Positions 23,843 to 31,268 of a stretch of DNA of 60,904 nucleotides are shown in pieces. The notes below the pieces were generated by a model. That model was given only the letters and a program-made list of their open reading frames with translations. It did not search any database and was not told the DNA's origin. The position numbers were made by a program, and so were the translations under genes. Positions within the stretch are counted from its first letter, which is position 1, and each line of letters starts with the position of its first letter. The stretch comes from 9FT-COMBO-53-11 sp040900215 (lineage in GTDB: Bacteria > Patescibacteriota > WWE3 > 9FT-COMBO-53-11): positions 1-60,904 of the forward strand of contig JBBDZL010000027.1 of the NCBI GenBank assembly GCA_040900215.1, written 5' to 3'.

Positions 23843-25290
23843 TATTTAGGTCTAAGAGCCGGGAAAAACATCACCTCGCGAATCGAAGTGGTATCAGTCA
23901 GCAGCATAAAGAGGCGCTCCATCCCAATCCCGAAGCCGGAGGTCGGCGGCATCCCGTACTCCATCGCCTCCAGAAAGTCCTCGTCCACCGGGTGGGCTTC
24001 CTGGGTACCGGCCTCCCGCAGCTTGGTTTGGGCTTCGAAGTTCTCCCGCAAGAGCAACGGGTCGTTGGCCTCGGAGTAGCTGTTCGCCAGCTCTCCCCCG
24101 CCGATGAAAAGCTCAAACCTTTCGGTGTAATCAGGGCTGTCTTTGACCGGCTTCGCCAGCGGCGAGATATCCTGCGGATAATCGTAGACCATCGTCGGCT
24201 GGATCAATTTGTCCTTCACCCGCCGGTCAAAGATCTCCTCCAAGATTTCCCCTTTCAGGTTCTTGCCGGCGGCATTCACGCCCACCTTTTTCGCCGCTTC
24301 CCGGGCATCCTTCAAGGTTTTCACTTTGCCCCAATCCAGCTTGGTCTCCTTCTCAACCACTTCGACAATTCGAACCCGCCTCCAAGGCGGCTTCAAGTCA
24401 ATCGTTTCGCCCTGATAAACGAACTTGGTCTTTCCCAAAACTTCTTGGGCGATCGCGGCGATCATCCGCTCGGCAAACGCCATGTTGTCCCGGTAGTCGG
24501 CGTAGGCCCACATCGTTTCCATTTGGAGGAACTCGGGGTTATGGGTGGTGTCGATCCCCTCGTTGCGGAAATCGACCGAAAATTCGAAGATCTTCTCGTA
24601 GCCTCCCGCAATCAGGCGCTTGAGATAGAGTTCATTGGCGATCCGCAGGTAAAAGTCGGCATCCAGGGCATTGAAGTGGGTCACAAAAGGCCGGGCCAAG
24701 GTCCCGCCGTACAGCGGCTGGAGGCTGGGGGTCAGCACCTCGGTGTAGCCCTCCTTCAGCAGGAACCGGCGCATACTGTCGGTGATCGCGGAAATTCGGT
24801 CAAAACGCTCGCGAACCTCGGGATTAACCAGCAGGTCCAGGTAGCGCTTGCGGTAGCGCTCTTCGATGTCCTCCAACCCCGACTTGGCGGGCAGGGGGCG
24901 AAGCGACTTGGTCAACAGCACCAGATCCTCCGCCTCGACCGTCAGCTCCCCGGCTTTGGTCTTGAAAGTTTTGCCGATAACCCCGATGAAATCCCCGATG
25001 TCCAAAAGGGCTAGGATTTTGAGGTTAGGAGCGGATAGCTTGTCCGTCCGGAAGAGAAGCTGGATTTTGCCGCTCTGATCCACCAGATCGGCAAAGGTGA
25101 TCGCACCATGCTCGCGCCAAGCCATAATCCGGCCGGCGATCACGGCTTTGGTCCCCAGCTTGGCTCGGCGAACTTCGGCGATCGAATGCTGACGGTCAAA
25201 AAAAGAGAGGTAGGGGTTAAACCCCAGCGCCCGAATTTTTTCGAGTTTCTTGAGTCTTTCCTTGCGCAGTTCCTCCAAAGGACGAGGCAT
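23842..25290 (-). CDS. lysS: lysyl-tRNA synthetase, class II
   Basis: 482 residues, standard length. OB-fold anticodon domain (about 50-140), then class II core with motif 2 FRNEGIDTTHNPEFLQMETMWAY and motif 3 GFGIGMERLFMLLT. The start MPRPLEELRKERLKKLEKIRALG is typical. Followed by serS with a 1-nt overlap of stop and start, and preceded by greA. Confidence 0.97.
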   Translation of the reverse strand: MPRPLEELRKERLKKLEKIRALGFNPYLSFFDRQHSIAEVRRAKLGTKAVIAGRIMAWREHGAITFADLVDQSGKIQLLFRTDKLSAPNLKILALLDIGDFIGVIGKTFKTKAGELTVEAEDLVLLTKSLRPLPAKSGLEDIEERYRKRYLDLLVNPEVRERFDRISAITDSMRRFLLKEGYTEVLTPSLQPLYGGTLARPFVTHFNALDADFYLRIANELYLKRLIAGGYEKIFEFSVDFRNEGIDTTHNPEFLQMETMWAYADYRDNMAFAERMIAAIAQEVLGKTKFVYQGETIDLKPPWRRVRIVEVVEKETKLDWGKVKTLKDAREAAKKVGVNAAGKNLKGEILEEIFDRRVKDKLIQPTMVYDYPQDISPLAKPVKDSPDYTERFELFIGGGELANSYSEANDPLLLRENFEAQTKLREAGTQEAHPVDEDFLEAMEYGMPPTSGFGIGMERLFMLLTDTTSIREVMFFPALRPK

Positions 25291-25310
25291 AACAGAAGAA
25301 TAATAACAAG

Positions 25311-25772
25311 TTATTTAATCTCGAGGACGTGGTAAGTGAGCTTCCCGGCCGGCGCTTCGATCTCAACCTTTTCGCCCACTTTCTTGCCGATCAGGGCCTG
25401 ACCGAGAGGCGACTCGTGGGAGATCTTCCCGTCAAGCGGATTGGCTTCGGGAGCGCCGACAATTTGGAACTCCTGCTCCTCGCCTTCGATGTGAACCTTA
25501 ACCAGTGAGCCGACTTGGACGGCGCTAGCTTTTTCCTGCGATACTATCTCGACATTTTTCAGAAGGCCGTCCAATTCGGCAATCCGGCCTTCCACAAAAG
25601 CCTGCTCATCCCGCGCCGTATCGTAAGCCGCGTTTTCGGAGATATCACCCAGCTCCCGCGCTTTCTGCAACTTTTCGGCTACTTCCTTGCGGCGCACATT
25701 CATCAGCTGTTCGTGTTCCTCTTTTAAATTTTTCAGACCCCCTTGGGTCAGAAACACTTTTTCTTCAACCAT
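25311..25772 (-). CDS. greA: transcription elongation factor GreA
   Basis: 153 residues from MVEEKVFLTQGG. N-terminal coiled coil (about 5-78) with the tip acidic residues DISENAAYDTARDEQAF, then the FKBP-like C-terminal domain ending AGKLTYHVLEI. GreA rescues backtracked RNA polymerase by stimulating transcript cleavage. The start is placed at 25772 because the reading frame upstream is the arm of a terminator hairpin; no ribosome site precedes it (TTTTTTAAG then ATG). Confidence 0.95.
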   Translation of the reverse strand: MVEEKVFLTQGGLKNLKEEHEQLMNVRRKEVAEKLQKARELGDISENAAYDTARDEQAFVEGRIAELDGLLKNVEIVSQEKASAVQVGSLVKVHIEGEEQEFQIVGAPEANPLDGKISHESPLGQALIGKKVGEKVEIEAPAGKLTYHVLEIK

Positions 25773-25775
25773 CTT

Positions 25776-25804
25776 AAAAAAGCAACACCCCACTTTTGGG
25801 GCGT
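25776..25804 (-). terminator. terminator or attenuator immediately before greA
   Basis: Minus strand: an eight-pair stem ACGCCCCA / TGGGGTGT with a four-base loop (25804-25785), a short spacer and TTTTTT (25781-25776), only three bases before the greA ATG. It ends the small upstream ORF and any transcript from the tRNA-Glu side, or acts as a greA leader attenuator. Confidence 0.75.
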
Positions 25805-25835
25805 GCAGGTAGGATTCAAGTTGAACTCTACCAGA

Positions 25836-25952
25836 CTAAAGAACCAAAGTCAAAGCGAAGATTCCCCCCAGAACGGCGATCATAAAAACGAACGAGCAGC
25901 TCTTGGTGAAACTGCTAACCATGTCGTTGATCGCGTCGGTAAAGTCTTTCAT
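25836..25952 (-). CDS. 38-residue single-TM peptide
   Basis: MKDFTDAINDMVSSFTKSCS followed by a hydrophobic helix (FVFMIAVLGGIFALTLVL). Family not recognised. Support: its ATG and the 45 nt before it belong to a 49-nt block identical to the block ending at the start codon of ndh (41085), so the same translation-start module precedes a known gene; a terminator follows. Placed between the tRNA-Glu locus and greA. No Shine-Dalgarno sequence. Confidence 0.55.
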   Translation of the reverse strand: MKDFTDAINDMVSSFTKSCSFVFMIAVLGGIFALTLVL

Positions 25953-26021
25953 TTCAGTCGCTATAGTGCGCCAGCGCTATGGCGCTAAATGCTAGGTTTC
26001 CGCCTCTGGCGGAAGCCGTCC
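25949..26021 (-). repeat. GAC/TAG hairpin repeat, locus A (with start-codon hairpin)
   Basis: Minus strand order: GGAC, stem GGCTTCCGCC-AGA-GGCGGAAACC, TAG, then CATTT paired with the AAATG that holds the start codon at 25952, enclosing a second stem (CGCCATAG with CTATAGCG). The last 49 nt (25997-25949) are identical to 41040-41088. Fits the unit pattern of the other loci. Confidence 0.8.
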
Positions 26022-26045
26022 AATTGATTTAAGAATACCATAGAC

Positions 26046-26240
26046 TGGTGGCCCCAAGGGGAGTCGCCAGGCAATTTTTTGGTAGCGTGTACGGGATTTG
26101 AACCCGTGTTTCAGCCTTGAGAAGGCCGCGTCCTAGACCGGACTGGACGAACACGCCGCGTTGGGCTTCCCTCGCTCCGCTCGGTTGCAATTCGCGTTCG
26201 CGAATGGAACGCCATGTCCTAACCACTAGACGATGGGGCC
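26046..26240 (-). pseudogene. interrupted outer tRNA-Glu enclosing another tRNA
   Basis: Minus strand: positions 26240-26215 are a tRNA 5' half (acceptor GGCCCCA, D-arm GTCTAGTGGTTAGGAC, the form usual in tRNA-Glu). The matching 3' end, T-loop remainder CGACT, CCCCT, acceptor TGGGGCC, A and CCA, is at 26066-26046. The seven acceptor pairs are perfect. The anticodon arm and 5' T-arm are replaced by a 148-nt insert: 57 nt with hairpins, a complete tRNA-Glu(CTC), and 13 nt. As it stands the outer tRNA cannot fold normally, so it is called broken. Confidence 0.65.
26080..26157 (-). tRNA. tRNA-Glu (anticodon CTC), CCA encoded
   Basis: 78 nt including CCA. Acceptor GGCGTGT/ACACGCT (first pair G-U), D-stem GTCC/GGAC with an 11-nt loop containing GG, anticodon stem CGGCC/GGCTG with loop TTCTCAA (anticodon CTC, reads GAG), four-base variable loop, T-arm ACGGG-TTCAAAT-CCCGT, discriminator A, encoded CCA. 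A complete cloverleaf nested inside the interrupted outer tRNA. Confidence 0.88.
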
Positions 26241-26261
26241 AAGGAATTAATTATAACCCAG

Positions 26262-26555
26262 TTATTCTTTCTCCTCTTTGAGGAGCTCGCCGGCGACCAG
26301 CGTCACCAAGGCGAGAAAGGTTGAAACGCCGGTGAAGGATAGGAAAACCGTGAACAGTTTGGAAAGATCGGAGGAAGGCAAGAGCTCGGCGTGGCCGATG
26401 GTGATCAGCGTCGTCGAGGAGAAGTAAAAAGAATCGACTAGGCTCCAGCCCTCCGCCAGGTAGTAAAAAAGAGTCGCGGCCGAAAGCAAAAAGAAGAAGA
26501 ACAGAGAAACAATTAAAAGGTCCGAACCAAAAGTCCTCCGGCGCTTGATCAGCAT
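26262..26555 (-). CDS. two-TM pore (Ion_trans_2) channel-like protein, altered filter
   Basis: 97 residues: TM1 (about 14-34), a pore-helix segment WSLVDSFYFSSTTLITIGHAELLPSSD (about 37-63), TM2 (about 67-90), acidic tail. The layout is that of a minimal two-TM K+ channel subunit, but the filter position reads TIGHAE where K+ channels have TVGYGD. Either the selectivity differs or the protein no longer conducts. Lies between the tRNA-Glu locus and sufU; 20 nt from the sufU stop. Confidence 0.75.
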   Translation of the reverse strand: MLIKRRRTFGSDLLIVSLFFFFLLSAATLFYYLAEGWSLVDSFYFSSTTLITIGHAELLPSSDLSKLFTVFLSFTGVSTFLALVTLVAGELLKEEKE

Positions 26556-26575
26556 AAGAGCATGCTAGCAAAAAC

Positions 26576-26941
26576 TCACTTCCCGAGCGCTTCCCGCAGG
26601 GCTTTTAGGGGAAGAAGCGCGCACTCCTTTCGGGAAGGGGTCAGCGAACCGCCGAACCAGGAAACAAGCTCCTCCTCCCCCAGGCGGGAGAGCTCCTCCT
26701 CGGTTTTTCCCTTGATTTTCTCGGTCAGCATCGAAGCGGCGGCAACCGAAACGGTGCAAGCCTCGGCCTCAAACCCCACTGCGCTTACGCGCGAGGGTTT
26801 TCCTTCCAGCCGGAGCTCCAGATTAATCAGATCTCCGCAGAGAGGGTTGGGAGTACGTGATTGGTGAGTCGGGTTAGGAATTTTTCCCCGATTGCGGGGG
26901 TGGCGGGCGTGATCCAGGATTTCGTCGCGATAAATCTCCAC
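26576..26941 (-). CDS. sufU: SufU/IscU-type Fe-S scaffold
   Basis: 121 residues. Three conserved cysteines: NPLCGD (with the conserved Asp), EACTVSVAAASMLTE and RKECALLPLKALREAL. SufU takes sulfur from SufS and helps assemble Fe-S clusters. The segment PNPTHQSRTPNP before the first Cys is encoded by a 7-nt-period repeat (26843-26878) and looks like a lengthened loop. Starts 2 nt after the sufS stop; last gene of the SUF operon. Confidence 0.93.
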   Translation of the reverse strand: MEIYRDEILDHARHPRNRGKIPNPTHQSRTPNPLCGDLINLELRLEGKPSRVSAVGFEAEACTVSVAAASMLTEKIKGKTEEELSRLGEEELVSWFGGSLTPSRKECALLPLKALREALGK

Positions 26942-26943
26942 TG

Positions 26944-28170
26944 TTATGACTTAAAAATATTCTGCGCTTTGCCGATCCCCTCAATCAAAAGATCCACTTC
27001 TTCCTCCGTGTCGTAGAGGGCAAAGCTCGCCCGAGCGCTCGCCACCACCCCCAGCCGGTCATGCAAGGGCATGGCGCAGTGGTTTCCGGAACGGATCGCA
27101 ATCCCCTCCTCGTCCAGAACAGTGGCGAGGTCGTGGGGATGGATCCCGGCGACGTTAAAAGAAACCGCCCCGCTCCGCCGGGAGGAGTCCCGGGGACCGT
27201 AGATGGCCAACCCGTTCACGCCGGCCAGCTTCTCCAAAGCGTAGCCGGCAAGCTCCCGATCGTGGACCATGACATTCTCCATTCCGATCGCAGTCAAGTA
27301 ATCCACCGCCGCTCCCAATCCAATTACATCGGCAATGTTAGGGGTGCCGGCTTCAAACTTGTGGGGCGGCTCTTTGAATTTTGATTCCCGCAGGTAGACC
27401 TCCCGGATCATCTCCCCTCCCCCCATAAACGGGGGCATTTCTTTCAGGATCTTCTCTTTAGCGAAGAGCACTCCGACCCCCGTCGGGCCGAACATTTTGT
27501 GGGAGGAAAAGGCATAGAAGTCGCAATCCAAATCTCCCACGTTCACCGGTAAGTGCGGCAGCGCCTGCGCCCCGTCAATCAGGGTATATGGTTTAGGGTC
27601 TAGGGTAGAGGCGAAGCGGATCAAATCCCGGATGGGGTTGATCGTTCCCAAAACGTTAGAAACATGGGTCAAGGCCAGAAGTTTAGGCCGGATGCGGCGA
27701 ATCGTTTCTTCCGGCTCCTCCAAAATCCCTTCTTCGGTCACATGGATAAATTCCAGATTGATTTTCTTCCTTTCCGCCAGCATTTGCCAAGGAACGAGGT
27801 TGCTGTGGTGCTCCATCAGCGTCAAAAGAACGGTGTCGCCGGCCTGCAGGAACTTTTCTCCCCAGGAGTGGGCCGCCAAGTTGATCGACTCGGTCGTCCC
27901 GCGGGTGAAAACGATTTCATTGTTTTTGGCGCCGATGAACTTGGCCACCTTCTCCCGCGCCCCCTCGTAGGCCGCGGTCGCCCGCTCCGCCAAGGCGTGG
28001 ACGCCCCGGTGGACGTTGGCGTTGTCTCTCTCGTAATAGTTTTTGAGCGCTTCGATTACCGCTACCGGCTTTTGGGAGGTGGCGGCGCTGTCCAAGTAAA
28101 CCAGCGGCTTCCCGTGCACTTTCTGGGAAAGGATCGGAAAATCAGCCCGGATTTTTTGAGCGTCAAGCAT
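26944..28170 (-). CDS. sufS: cysteine desulfurase SufS
   Basis: 408 residues from MLDAQKIRADFPIL. PLP enzyme of the class V aminotransferase fold: FTRGTTESIN (about 90), ALTHVSNVLGT, SSHKMFGPTGVGVLFAK (PLP lysine in SSHK, about 222) and the active-site cysteine in IRSGNHCAMPLH (about 360). It abstracts sulfur from cysteine for SufU/SufB. A 7-nt-period repeat (27590-27611) encodes DPKPYTLID. The ATG at 28170 lies next to the N gap; if the gap is collapsed it follows the Rieske gene's TAA by one base, so a TTG 12 nt upstream is rejected. Confidence 0.95.
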   Translation of the reverse strand: MLDAQKIRADFPILSQKVHGKPLVYLDSAATSQKPVAVIEALKNYYERDNANVHRGVHALAERATAAYEGAREKVAKFIGAKNNEIVFTRGTTESINLAAHSWGEKFLQAGDTVLLTLMEHHSNLVPWQMLAERKKINLEFIHVTEEGILEEPEETIRRIRPKLLALTHVSNVLGTINPIRDLIRFASTLDPKPYTLIDGAQALPHLPVNVGDLDCDFYAFSSHKMFGPTGVGVLFAKEKILKEMPPFMGGGEMIREVYLRESKFKEPPHKFEAGTPNIADVIGLGAAVDYLTAIGMENVMVHDRELAGYALEKLAGVNGLAIYGPRDSSRRSGAVSFNVAGIHPHDLATVLDEEGIAIRSGNHCAMPLHDRLGVVASARASFALYDTEEEVDLLIEGIGKAQNIFKS

Positions 28171-28354
28171 TTTAGAGCTCAACGGAAATATCTTCCCCCN
28201 NNNNNNNNNNNNNNNNNNNNNNNNNNNNNNNNNNNNNNNNNNNNNNNNNNNNNNNNNNNNNNNNNNNNNNNNNNNNNNNNNNNNNNNNNNNNNNNNNNNG
28301 CCCGGATTTTTTGAGCGTCAAGCATTTTAGAGCTCAACGGAAATATCTTCCCCC
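28145..28354. other. 100-N scaffold gap flanked by identical 55-bp sequences
   Basis: Positions 28200-28299 are N. The 55 bp to the left (28145-28199) are identical to the 55 bp to the right (28300-28354). An unknown-size filler of exactly 100 with duplicated edges is what results when two contigs that really overlap are scaffolded. Collapsing it gives Rieske stop, one base, sufS ATG. Probably nothing is missing. Confidence 0.85.
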
Positions 28355-28632
28355 TCAACTTTTAGCGGATAGGTCCGGACGGGAACGGTCGCCGGCAGAA
28401 AACGGACCGCGCCGGTTTGAACATCGAAACGGGAACCGTGGCAGGGGCACTCAACCTCGTGGTCGATCAGCGCCCCCTCCCCCAAAGAGCACTGGGCGTG
28501 AGTACAGGTATCATCAATCGCAAAGAACTCCTCGCCAATGCGAGCCACGGCCACTTTTTTGCCGCCGGCGGAGGCAGTACGAATCTCTCCATCGGGAATG
28601 TCGGCGGTTTTGGCAATCTTAATCCAAGGCAT
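28327..28632 (-). CDS. Rieske-type [2Fe-2S] ferredoxin
   Basis: 101 residues with the two Rieske boxes CTHAQCSL (about 43-50) and CPCHGSRFD (about 62-70), giving the Cys-His / Cys-His ligands, and the Pro loop LPATVPVRTYPL. Stand-alone Rieske ferredoxins pass electrons to oxygenases or reductases. The start overlaps the sufD end by 14 nt and the gene leads into sufS, so it is an integral part of the SUF operon; electron supply for cluster assembly is a possible role (inference). Confidence 0.93.
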   Translation of the reverse strand: MPWIKIAKTADIPDGEIRTASAGGKKVAVARIGEEFFAIDDTCTHAQCSLGEGALIDHEVECPCHGSRFDVQTGAVRFLPATVPVRTYPLKVEGEDISVEL

Positions 28633-29149
28633 AATTGATGATTTTCTCCAATTTTGATCCTAGCCTTTTATCCCCAACTTCTGCAACCGCCGGACGGAGA
28701 AAACCGGCAACCAAAAGTCTTTCCGCTTCCGATTGGCTTAACCCTCGGCTGCGCAAATAAAAAAGTTGGCCTTCGTCCACCGGGGAAGAAGTGGCGGCGT
28801 GGGAAGCCCGGACATCGTCCGCTTCAATCTCAAGATAAGGAAAAGATTCCACCCGGGCTTCTTGGCCCAAAAGGAGGGTTCTTTCCTCCAAAAAATCGTC
28901 CGCGCCCTGAGCGCCTTTTTCGATTTTCACCAGCCCGCGAATCCGGGCCGTCGCCCGGTCCCGAAGGATTCCCTTGACGGTAATTCTCCCTTTTGTCCGG
29001 GGTTTAAGATGGATCATTGAAAGGTCCAAATCAATTCGATCGTTGTCTTTCCCCGCAAAAACTACCACCAGCTGCTCCTCCTTCCCCACGCGGTCTAAAG
29101 AAACTTCTACCTTTTTATTTTTGCTGCCCATCACCGGAACAAAGATCAT
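28619..29149 (-). CDS. sufD: short SufD-like protein
   Basis: 176 residues against about 400 for classical SufD. It keeps the SufB/SufD beta-helix core and the C-terminal block HAATSSPVDEGQLFYLRSRGLSQSEAERLLVAGFL, including the conserved His, but has lost the N-terminal domain. SufD pairs with SufB in the SufBC2D scaffold. The ATG overlaps the sufB stop (ATGA). Reading through the upstream region finds no missing N-terminus in another frame because that DNA is sufB, so the short form is genuine. Confidence 0.88.
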   Translation of the reverse strand: MIFVPVMGSKNKKVEVSLDRVGKEEQLVVVFAGKDNDRIDLDLSMIHLKPRTKGRITVKGILRDRATARIRGLVKIEKGAQGADDFLEERTLLLGQEARVESFPYLEIEADDVRASHAATSSPVDEGQLFYLRSRGLSQSEAERLLVAGFLRPAVAEVGDKRLGSKLEKIINYALD

Positions 29150-30543
29150 CCGACGGATCCCTCCATCTCCAACTCGATCAAACGATTAAGCTCAACCGCA
29201 TACTCCAGCGGCAAGACCTTGATGATCGGCTCGATAAAGCCGTTCACGACCATCCCGACCGCCTCATCGGCGGTCAAGCCCCGGCTCTGAAGATAGAAGA
29301 GCTGCTGCTCTCCTACTTTGGTAACGGTTGCCTCGTGCGCCACCGAAGATTGTTTTTCATTGATCTTCATTGTCGGATAAGTATCGGAACGGGATTTCGG
29401 ATCCAAAATCAAGGCATCGCAGCGCACGTTGGCCCGAGAACCGATTGCCCCCGGATTAATCTCCAAAAGCCCCCGGTAAGTTGTGCGCCCCCCGCCCCGG
29501 GAAATCGATTTGGAAGTTATTACGGAAGAGGTGTAAGGAGCGGCGTGAACCGCCTTCGCGCCGGCATCCTGATGCTGACCGGCATCGGCGTAGGCCAGAG
29601 ACAACACTTCGCCGCGGGCGCCTTTGCCCATCAAGTAGACGGAAGGATATTTCATCGTGATTTTGCTCCCTAAATTCCCGTCGATCCACTCCATCACCGC
29701 GTCCTCCCCCACTAACGCTCGTTTGGTAACGAGGTTATAAACGTTTCGGCTCCAATTCTGAATCGTGGTGTAGCGCACCCGCGCACCGCGCTTGACGATA
29801 ATTTCAACGACCGCAGCGTGCAGGGAATCGGTCGCGTAGATGGGCGCGGTGCATCCCTCGACGTAATGCACAAAGCTTCCTTCCTCGGCAATAATCAGCG
29901 TCCGCTCGAATTGCCCCATGTTCTTGGCGTTGATCCTAAAGTAGGCTTGGAGAGGCATCTCAACCGAAACTCCGGCCGGGATATAAACAAAGGAACCTCC
30001 GCTCCAAACGGCGGAGTTCAGCGCCGCAAATTTGTTGTCGAGCGGCGGGATAATCGTCCCGAAGTATTCCTTAACCAGGTCGGGGTGCTTCTTTAGCGCC
30101 TCGTCCATTCCCATGAAAATGACTCCCCGCCGGGCCAAATCCTGTTGGAGGGAGCCGTAAATCACTTCGCTGTCGTACTGGGCTTTAACTCCGGCTAGAT
30201 ACTTGCGCTCCGCCTGCGGGACCCCAATCCGATCGTAAGTCTTGCGAATTGACTCCGGAACTTGCTTCCAGCTTTTCGCTTGAGAACGAGTGGGACGGAG
30301 GTAGTAATAAATTTCATCAAAATTAATCCGGGAGAGGTCGGCGCCCCAGCTGGGAAGAGTTTTCTTTTCGAAGATTCTTAAAGACCGCAACCGAAAATCC
30401 CGCATCCAAGCCGGTTCACCTTTAATTTCCGAGATCTTTTCAACCACATCCGAGGAAAGTCCCTTTTCCGCCTTGAAGACGTACTCTTCGGGATAAGAAA
30501 AACCAAAACGATACGGCTCCCGGCGGGAAATTAACTCTTTCAT
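29146..30543 (-). CDS. sufB: Fe-S cluster assembly protein SufB
   Basis: 465 residues, full length. Typical blocks: PEEYVFKAEKGLSSDVVEKIS, VWSGGSFVYIPAGV, FERTLIIAEEGS, YVEGCTAPIY (Cys), and the C-terminal SSVAHEATVTKVGEQQLFYLQSRGL. SufB is the cluster-building scaffold with SufC and SufD. Its start overlaps the sufC stop by ATGA, and its stop overlaps the sufD start likewise. Confidence 0.97.
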   Translation of the reverse strand: MKELISRREPYRFGFSYPEEYVFKAEKGLSSDVVEKISEIKGEPAWMRDFRLRSLRIFEKKTLPSWGADLSRINFDEIYYYLRPTRSQAKSWKQVPESIRKTYDRIGVPQAERKYLAGVKAQYDSEVIYGSLQQDLARRGVIFMGMDEALKKHPDLVKEYFGTIIPPLDNKFAALNSAVWSGGSFVYIPAGVSVEMPLQAYFRINAKNMGQFERTLIIAEEGSFVHYVEGCTAPIYATDSLHAAVVEIIVKRGARVRYTTIQNWSRNVYNLVTKRALVGEDAVMEWIDGNLGSKITMKYPSVYLMGKGARGEVLSLAYADAGQHQDAGAKAVHAAPYTSSVITSKSISRGGGRTTYRGLLEINPGAIGSRANVRCDALILDPKSRSDTYPTMKINEKQSSVAHEATVTKVGEQQLFYLQSRGLTADEAVGMVVNGFIEPIIKVLPLEYAVELNRLIELEMEGSVG

Positions 30544-31268
30544 CGGAAGGATTTGTACCCTTCTTTTTCCAACTTCTCGGCCAGTTCTTCCCCACCCGTC
30601 GCTTTAATTTTGCCGTCTACCAAAACATGGACGAAATCCGGTTTGAGATATTTAAGAATTCGCTGGTAGTGGGTCACAATTATCACCCCGGTTCCCCCAT
30701 CTGCCAGAAATCGGATGTTCTCCGCGATCATTTTGAGGGCGTCGACGTCCAAGCCGGAATCGATTTCGTCGAAAATCGCAAACTTCGGCTTCAGAGCCAG
30801 CGCCTGCAGAACCTCGCTCCGCTTCTTTTCTCCCCCCGAAAGATCGAGGTTGACGGTCCGCCTCAAAAAGTTCTCATCCAGCCCAACTTTTGGCAGATAG
30901 CCATTTAATTCTGACAAGACTTCGCTGGCGGAGGCTTCTTTCTTGGCCGTTTTGATCAGGTTGAAAAGGGAAACTCCCTCGATTCCGACCGGGTACTGAA
31001 AAGCCAAGAACAGGCCGGCCCGGAAGCGCTTCTCGGGAGGAAGGGAGGATAAATCCCGCCGGCCCAGCCGGACCTTCCCCCGGACGGCATAATCGGGGTG
31101 GGCGGCTAGGGCATTGGCTAGCGTAGACTTCCCGGACCCGTTCGGGCCCATCAAGGCGTGGATCTCCTTCGACTTGATCGTCAGATCGATTCCCTTAATA
31201 ATCTCCTTGCCTTCGACTGCAACTTTCAAATTACTAATTACTAATTTCGAATTACTGGTTTTCCTCAT
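30540..31268 (-). CDS. sufC: SUF system ATPase SufC
   Basis: 242 residues from MRKTSNSKLVISNLK. ABC ATPase: Walker A GPNGSGKST (about 37-45), signature LSGGEKKR (about 143-150), Walker B FAIFDEIDSGLD. It powers SufBC2D. The ATG at 31268 overlaps the sufT stop (ATGA); a longer reading to 31331 would overlap sufT and is not needed. The first codons (SNSKLVISNLK) are encoded by an AATTACT heptamer repeat at 31229-31258. Confidence 0.96.
   Translation of the reverse strand: MRKTSNSKLVISNLKVAVEGKEIIKGIDLTIKSKEIHALMGPNGSGKSTLANALAAHPDYAVRGKVRLGRRDLSSLPPEKRFRAGLFLAFQYPVGIEGVSLFNLIKTAKKEASASEVLSELNGYLPKVGLDENFLRRTVNLDLSGGEKKRSEVLQALALKPKFAIFDEIDSGLDVDALKMIAENIRFLADGGTGVIIVTHYQRILKYLKPDFVHVLVDGKIKATGGEELAEKLEKEGYKSFR

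Noticed and set aside
26046..26240. One tRNA-Glu with a self-splicing or bulge-helix-bulge intron
   Set aside because: The insert replaces the anticodon arm and 5' T-arm instead of interrupting the anticodon loop, contains a full separate tRNA, and is far too small for a group I intron.
28145..28354. True 55-bp direct repeat around an unsequenced insertion
   Set aside because: Exactly 100 N with identical edges fits a scaffolding convention, and the collapsed sequence gives a perfect gene junction.
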